Shown here piece after piece: positions 20,928 to 23,064 of a stretch of DNA of 23,064 nucleotides (the stretch's first letter is position 1; the number at the start of each line of letters is the position of its first letter). Source of the stretch: an uncultured Campylobacter sp. Its GTDB lineage: Bacteria; Campylobacterota; Campylobacteria; Campylobacterales; Campylobacteraceae. The notes below the pieces were generated by a model. The model was not told where the DNA came from and did not search any database. It saw only the letters and a program-made list of their open reading frames with translations. The position numbers and the translations under genes were made by a program. The stretch lies in contig CAKVDW010000021.1 of assembly GCA_934728065.1 (NCBI GenBank), forward strand, positions 1 to 23,064, read 5' to 3'.

Positions 20928-20978
20928 CATTTACCTTAAAATTTTGCCTTACATTATAGCATTTAAGCATAAATTTGC

Positions 20979-20984
20979 TATACT
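20979..20984 (+). promoter_or_regulatory. -10 box placed for a leaderless transcript
   Basis: TATACT in TTGCTATACT, an extended TGn form. The expected start, 6-8 nt downstream, coincides with the ATG at 20992. Another possible box (ATTATA near 20953) lies further upstream. Confidence 0.5.
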
Positions 20985-20991
20985 TTTGTGT

Positions 20992-21243
20992 ATGGAAGAA
21001 AGATTAAAACTTTTATGCGAGGAAATCTTTGGCGCAAAGCGTTTTGAGATTTTTCAGCTTTTATGTCAAAGGGCTGATGAAAACGGCTTTTTGTTAATAA
21101 GCATTGAAAATATTATGCAAGAATGTGGCGTTTCAAAGCCAACAGCCATTAATGCGCTTAAATTTTTACAAGAAAAAAAGCTTTTAAAAAAGCTTAAAAA
21201 TGGCTTTTATGAGCTAAAATTAGGGAGCAAAAATGACGGTTAA
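20992..21243 (+). CDS. Small winged-helix DNA-binding regulator
   Basis: The 83 residues form a single wHTH domain: LKLLCEEIFGAKRFEIFQLL, then ISIENIMQECGVSKPTAINALKFLQEKKLLKKLKNGFYEL, where GVSKPTAINALKFLQ is the recognition helix and NGFYEL the wing. It resembles ArsR/MarR-like half proteins, and I recall an ArsR-type gene (Cj0258) before pyrC in C. jejuni. No metal site is seen. The frame is open up to 20887, but those codons run through the divergent ansA start and are unlike a DNA-binding domain. There is no Shine-Dalgarno before the ATG. It overlaps pyrC by 11 nt, so it may control pyrimidine genes, although that is inference. Confidence 0.8.
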   Translation: MEERLKLLCEEIFGAKRFEIFQLLCQRADENGFLLISIENIMQECGVSKPTAINALKFLQEKKLLKKLKNGFYELKLGSKNDG

Positions 21244-22228
21244 AAATCCTTTAGATATGCATCTTCATTTAAGACAGGGCAAAATGCTTAAGCTCACAGC
21301 ACCCTTTTCAGCAAAGCAGTTTAAAGCTGGACTTATAATGCCAAATTTAATCCCGCCCATCACCACAAAAAAGGCTTTAAAAGCGTATAAAAAAAGCATT
21401 GTGAAAGCTTGTGAGGGCGAGGATTTTACGCCTTTAATGAGCCTATTTTATCAAAATTATGAAGCCAAATTTTTAGAAAAATCGCGTGATGAGCTTTTTG
21501 CCATAAAGCTTTATCCAGCTGGCATTACTACAAATTCAAGCTCTGGGGTAAAAAGCCTTGACATAAAGGCTTTAAAACCAACCCTTGAGGCGATGAGCGA
21601 CTTACAAATTCCCTTGCTCATACACGGAGAAACAAATGACTTTGTTTTGGACAGAGAGGCGAAATTTGCGCCCATTTATGCTAAACTTGCACAAACTTTC
21701 CCAAAACTTCGCATAGTGATGGAACACATTACCACCAAAACCCTGTGCGATTTGCTTAAAGAACACGAAAACCTTTATGCAACCGCAACTTTACACCATT
21801 TAATGCTTACTTTAGATGATGTTATCGGGGATAAAATGCAGCCTCATCTTTTTTGCAAGCCCATAGCCAAAAGAGTTGAGGACAAAGAAGCCCTATGTGA
21901 GCTAGCCTTTAGTGGCTTTGAAAAGCTAATGTTTGGCTCAGACTCAGCCCCTCACCCAAAAAGCCAAAAAGAATGCTGTGGATGCGCAGCTGGTGTGTTT
22001 AGCTCCCCTGTTGCCCTGTGTGCTTTGGCTGAGCTTTTTGAAAAATATTCAAATCAAACAAATTTTCAAAAATTTATAAGCGACAACGCCATAAAAACAC
22101 ACAAACTTGAATTTAAAAAGGATAAAATCATCAAATTAACAAAAAAACAGTGGCAAGTGCCAAGTCATTACGGCAAAACAGTGCCTTTTATGGCGGGCAA
22201 AACGCTTAAGTGGTGTTTAGAAGATTAA
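21233..22228 (+). CDS. pyrC: Dihydroorotase, class II
   Basis: Interconverts carbamoyl-aspartate and dihydroorotate in pyrimidine synthesis with two zinc ions. The 331 residues have the complete metal set: DMHLHLR (His10 and His12), Lys92 in AIKLYPAG for the carboxylated lysine, His131 in LIHGE, His165 in EHITTK and Asp237 in GSDSAPH. The length is close to E. coli PyrC. Translation begins inside the regulator gene (11-nt overlap), with GGGAG 6 nt upstream of the ATG. Its end overlaps the convergent methyltransferase gene by 12 nt. This is the catalytically competent dihydroorotase of the window. Confidence 0.96.
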   Translation: MTVKNPLDMHLHLRQGKMLKLTAPFSAKQFKAGLIMPNLIPPITTKKALKAYKKSIVKACEGEDFTPLMSLFYQNYEAKFLEKSRDELFAIKLYPAGITTNSSSGVKSLDIKALKPTLEAMSDLQIPLLIHGETNDFVLDREAKFAPIYAKLAQTFPKLRIVMEHITTKTLCDLLKEHENLYATATLHHLMLTLDDVIGDKMQPHLFCKPIAKRVEDKEALCELAFSGFEKLMFGSDSAPHPKSQKECCGCAAGVFSSPVALCALAELFEKYSNQTNFQKFISDNAIKTHKLEFKKDKIIKLTKKQWQVPSHYGKTVPFMAGKTLKWCLED

Positions 22229-22936
22229 AAGTTTGATTTTTGACTTAACCACTTCTATTATGGTATCTGTTTTGATAAATTTTTCAAGCTCTTGAGGGCT
22301 TGGCTCAAGTCCAGCCATATTCAAGTGCCACAAGGCATTTTCAAGCGCGTCTTCTTTGCTCTTTTCGTTTCGTCTTGTTTCATCAAAGACTTGTTTTTCA
22401 AATTTTATGCCCTCTTTTTTAAGATAGCTTTCTATATCATCATCGTTAAAGCATTTTTGCCTTGCGCCTAATGCCTTAAAAATAGGCTCTAAAAAATCAC
22501 TCTTCCTGTATTCTTGCCAACCAAGATAAATTCTACAAGAAGCTAAATTCAAAAAAGCCTCATAATCCTCTTTTTTACTAAGTGCTGGAGACATAGAGCT
22601 AAAGGCTATGTCAAATTTATCTTTAAAGCAGGTGTAAAAGCCTTCAAAGTCTGAGTTTTTACAAGTAATGTTGCTTAAATTAAGCCTTAAGCTATCCTCT
22701 TTTAAAATTTCAAGCATAGCAACTGAAGCATCAAGGGCTAAAACTGTTTTTGCCTTTTGAGCTAAATGAAGTGTCCAAACTCCCGTGCCACAGCCCACAT
22801 CTATAAGACTTTTACCGTTAAAATCAAGCCCCAAAGCCTCAAAAATGCCAAAGCTTTCTTTTTGAATGACGCTTAAATCCTCTTTATATCTTGGAAAGGT
22901 CTTTGCCTTTTTATCCCAAAGATTAAGCTTGTTCAT
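22217..22936 (-). CDS. Class I SAM-dependent methyltransferase
   Basis: The 239 residues carry the Rossmann-type SAM site: motif I IDVGCGTGVW (45-54), acidic residue Asp70 in VLALDAS, and IAFSSMSPAL as motif IV. The second half is variable and lacks a motif naming the substrate. The N-terminal WDKKAKTFPRYKED start is common among small-molecule and quinone-type methyltransferases, but no pathway gene is near. The ATG follows AAAGGA with 7 nt spacing. It begins 29 nt after a chemoreceptor gene and probably shares its transcript, an arrangement I recall in C. jejuni (Cj0261c-Cj0262c). Chemoreceptor methylation by it is unlikely, because CheR has a different architecture. Confidence 0.87.
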   Translation of the reverse strand: MNKLNLWDKKAKTFPRYKEDLSVIQKESFGIFEALGLDFNGKSLIDVGCGTGVWTLHLAQKAKTVLALDASVAMLEILKEDSLRLNLSNITCKNSDFEGFYTCFKDKFDIAFSSMSPALSKKEDYEAFLNLASCRIYLGWQEYRKSDFLEPIFKALGARQKCFNDDDIESYLKKEGIKFEKQVFDETRRNEKSKEDALENALWHLNMAGLEPSPQELEKFIKTDTIIEVVKSKIKLLIF

Positions 22937-22965
22937 AAATTATCCTTTAAGAACAAGCTTTAATT

Positions 22966-23064
22966 TTAAAATTTCTTTTTCTTAGCATCTTCATAAATAT
23001 TTTTCGCTATCAAGCTCACACTATCTGAGATGATTGATGAGTCATTAGCGATTTTAACATTATC
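22966..23064 (-). CDS. C-terminal end of a methyl-accepting chemotaxis protein (partial)
   Basis: Only the last 32 residues and the stop are in the window: DNVKIANDSSIISD, then SVSLIAKNIYEDAKKKKF. The ending NIYEDxKKKKF is typical of the cytoplasmic signalling domain tail of Campylobacter transducer-like proteins, and the heptad-like spacing fits the chemoreceptor coiled coil. The gene continues past the right edge. Gene order next to the methyltransferase and pyrC suggests the Tlp4 (DocC) relative, from memory of C. jejuni. Confidence 0.75.
   Translation of the reverse strand, partial: DNVKIANDSSIISDSVSLIAKNIYEDAKKKKF

Noticed and set aside
20887..20991. Longer form of the winged-helix regulator starting at 20887
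   Set aside because: The added 35 residues are antisense to the ansA start region and hydrophobic without pattern. The DNA-binding domain starts after the ATG at 20992.
1..23064. Defence system, prophage or integrated element
   Set aside because: All recognisable genes are housekeeping or envelope genes. No integrase, restriction, toxin-antitoxin, retron or phage structural gene was seen.

Overview
The window is AT-rich chromosomal DNA of a Campylobacter (Epsilonproteobacteria, Campylobacterota). The evidence is an epsilon-type flagellin with a sigma-28 promoter, promoters of the T-run plus TGnTATAAT type, a MagIII-like glycosylase beside thiD-thiE-hemD, the block ctpA-purC-purS-purQ-plsC-htpG, and the block wHTH-pyrC-methyltransferase-chemoreceptor. 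As far as I remember, the last two blocks match C. jejuni gene order (around Cj0511-Cj0520 and Cj0258-Cj0262c). The species cannot be fixed from sequence alone. I see no transposase, integrase, phage or CRISPR locus.

Layout. 1-479 is non-coding: a 26-bp tandem repeat, a hairpin terminator, then a long degenerate CTTAAG-rich repeat running straight out of the flagellin 3' end. 480-2285 (minus) is a single flagellin gene, with a leader hairpin that presents a GGA motif. 2286-3068 is mostly a non-coding patch of interspersed palindromic repeats. 3069-3137 is a tRNA-Leu(CAG) remnant without a T-arm. 3160-6232 (plus) carries DNA repair, thiamine and haem genes. 6233-6472 (minus) is a CsoR-type metal repressor. 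6656-11530 (plus) is a tightly overlapping run: ctpA, purC, purS, purQ, a membrane SH3-domain protein and plsC. 11666-14283 (plus) is htpG, a rhodanese and a small membrane protein. 14359-16473 (minus) is a metal-site-deficient dihydroorotase homologue and an EamA transporter.

16628-16828 (plus) is a tiny secreted Lys-rich protein behind a strong promoter. 16888-16995 (minus) is the small SRP RNA, recognisable by its domain IV. 17019-18481 (minus) is exbB-exbD-tonB. 18702-19989 (plus) is a lipoprotein with a G14 tract, a membrane protein and rsmE. 19986-20927 (minus) is an asparaginase without a signal peptide. 20992-22228 (plus) is a probably leaderless winged-helix regulator and pyrC. 22217-23064 (minus) is a methyltransferase and the C-terminus of a chemoreceptor.

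Most genes are housekeeping: purines, pyrimidines, thiamine, haem, iron uptake, envelope and motility. The unusual material is mainly non-coding or regulatory: the flagellin 3' repeats and leader hairpin, the palindromic repeats, the T-armless tRNA, the G14 tract that also sits where a ribosome-binding site should be, an apparent AUA start on the CsoR gene, and a leaderless regulator. I found no convincing multi-gene new system.
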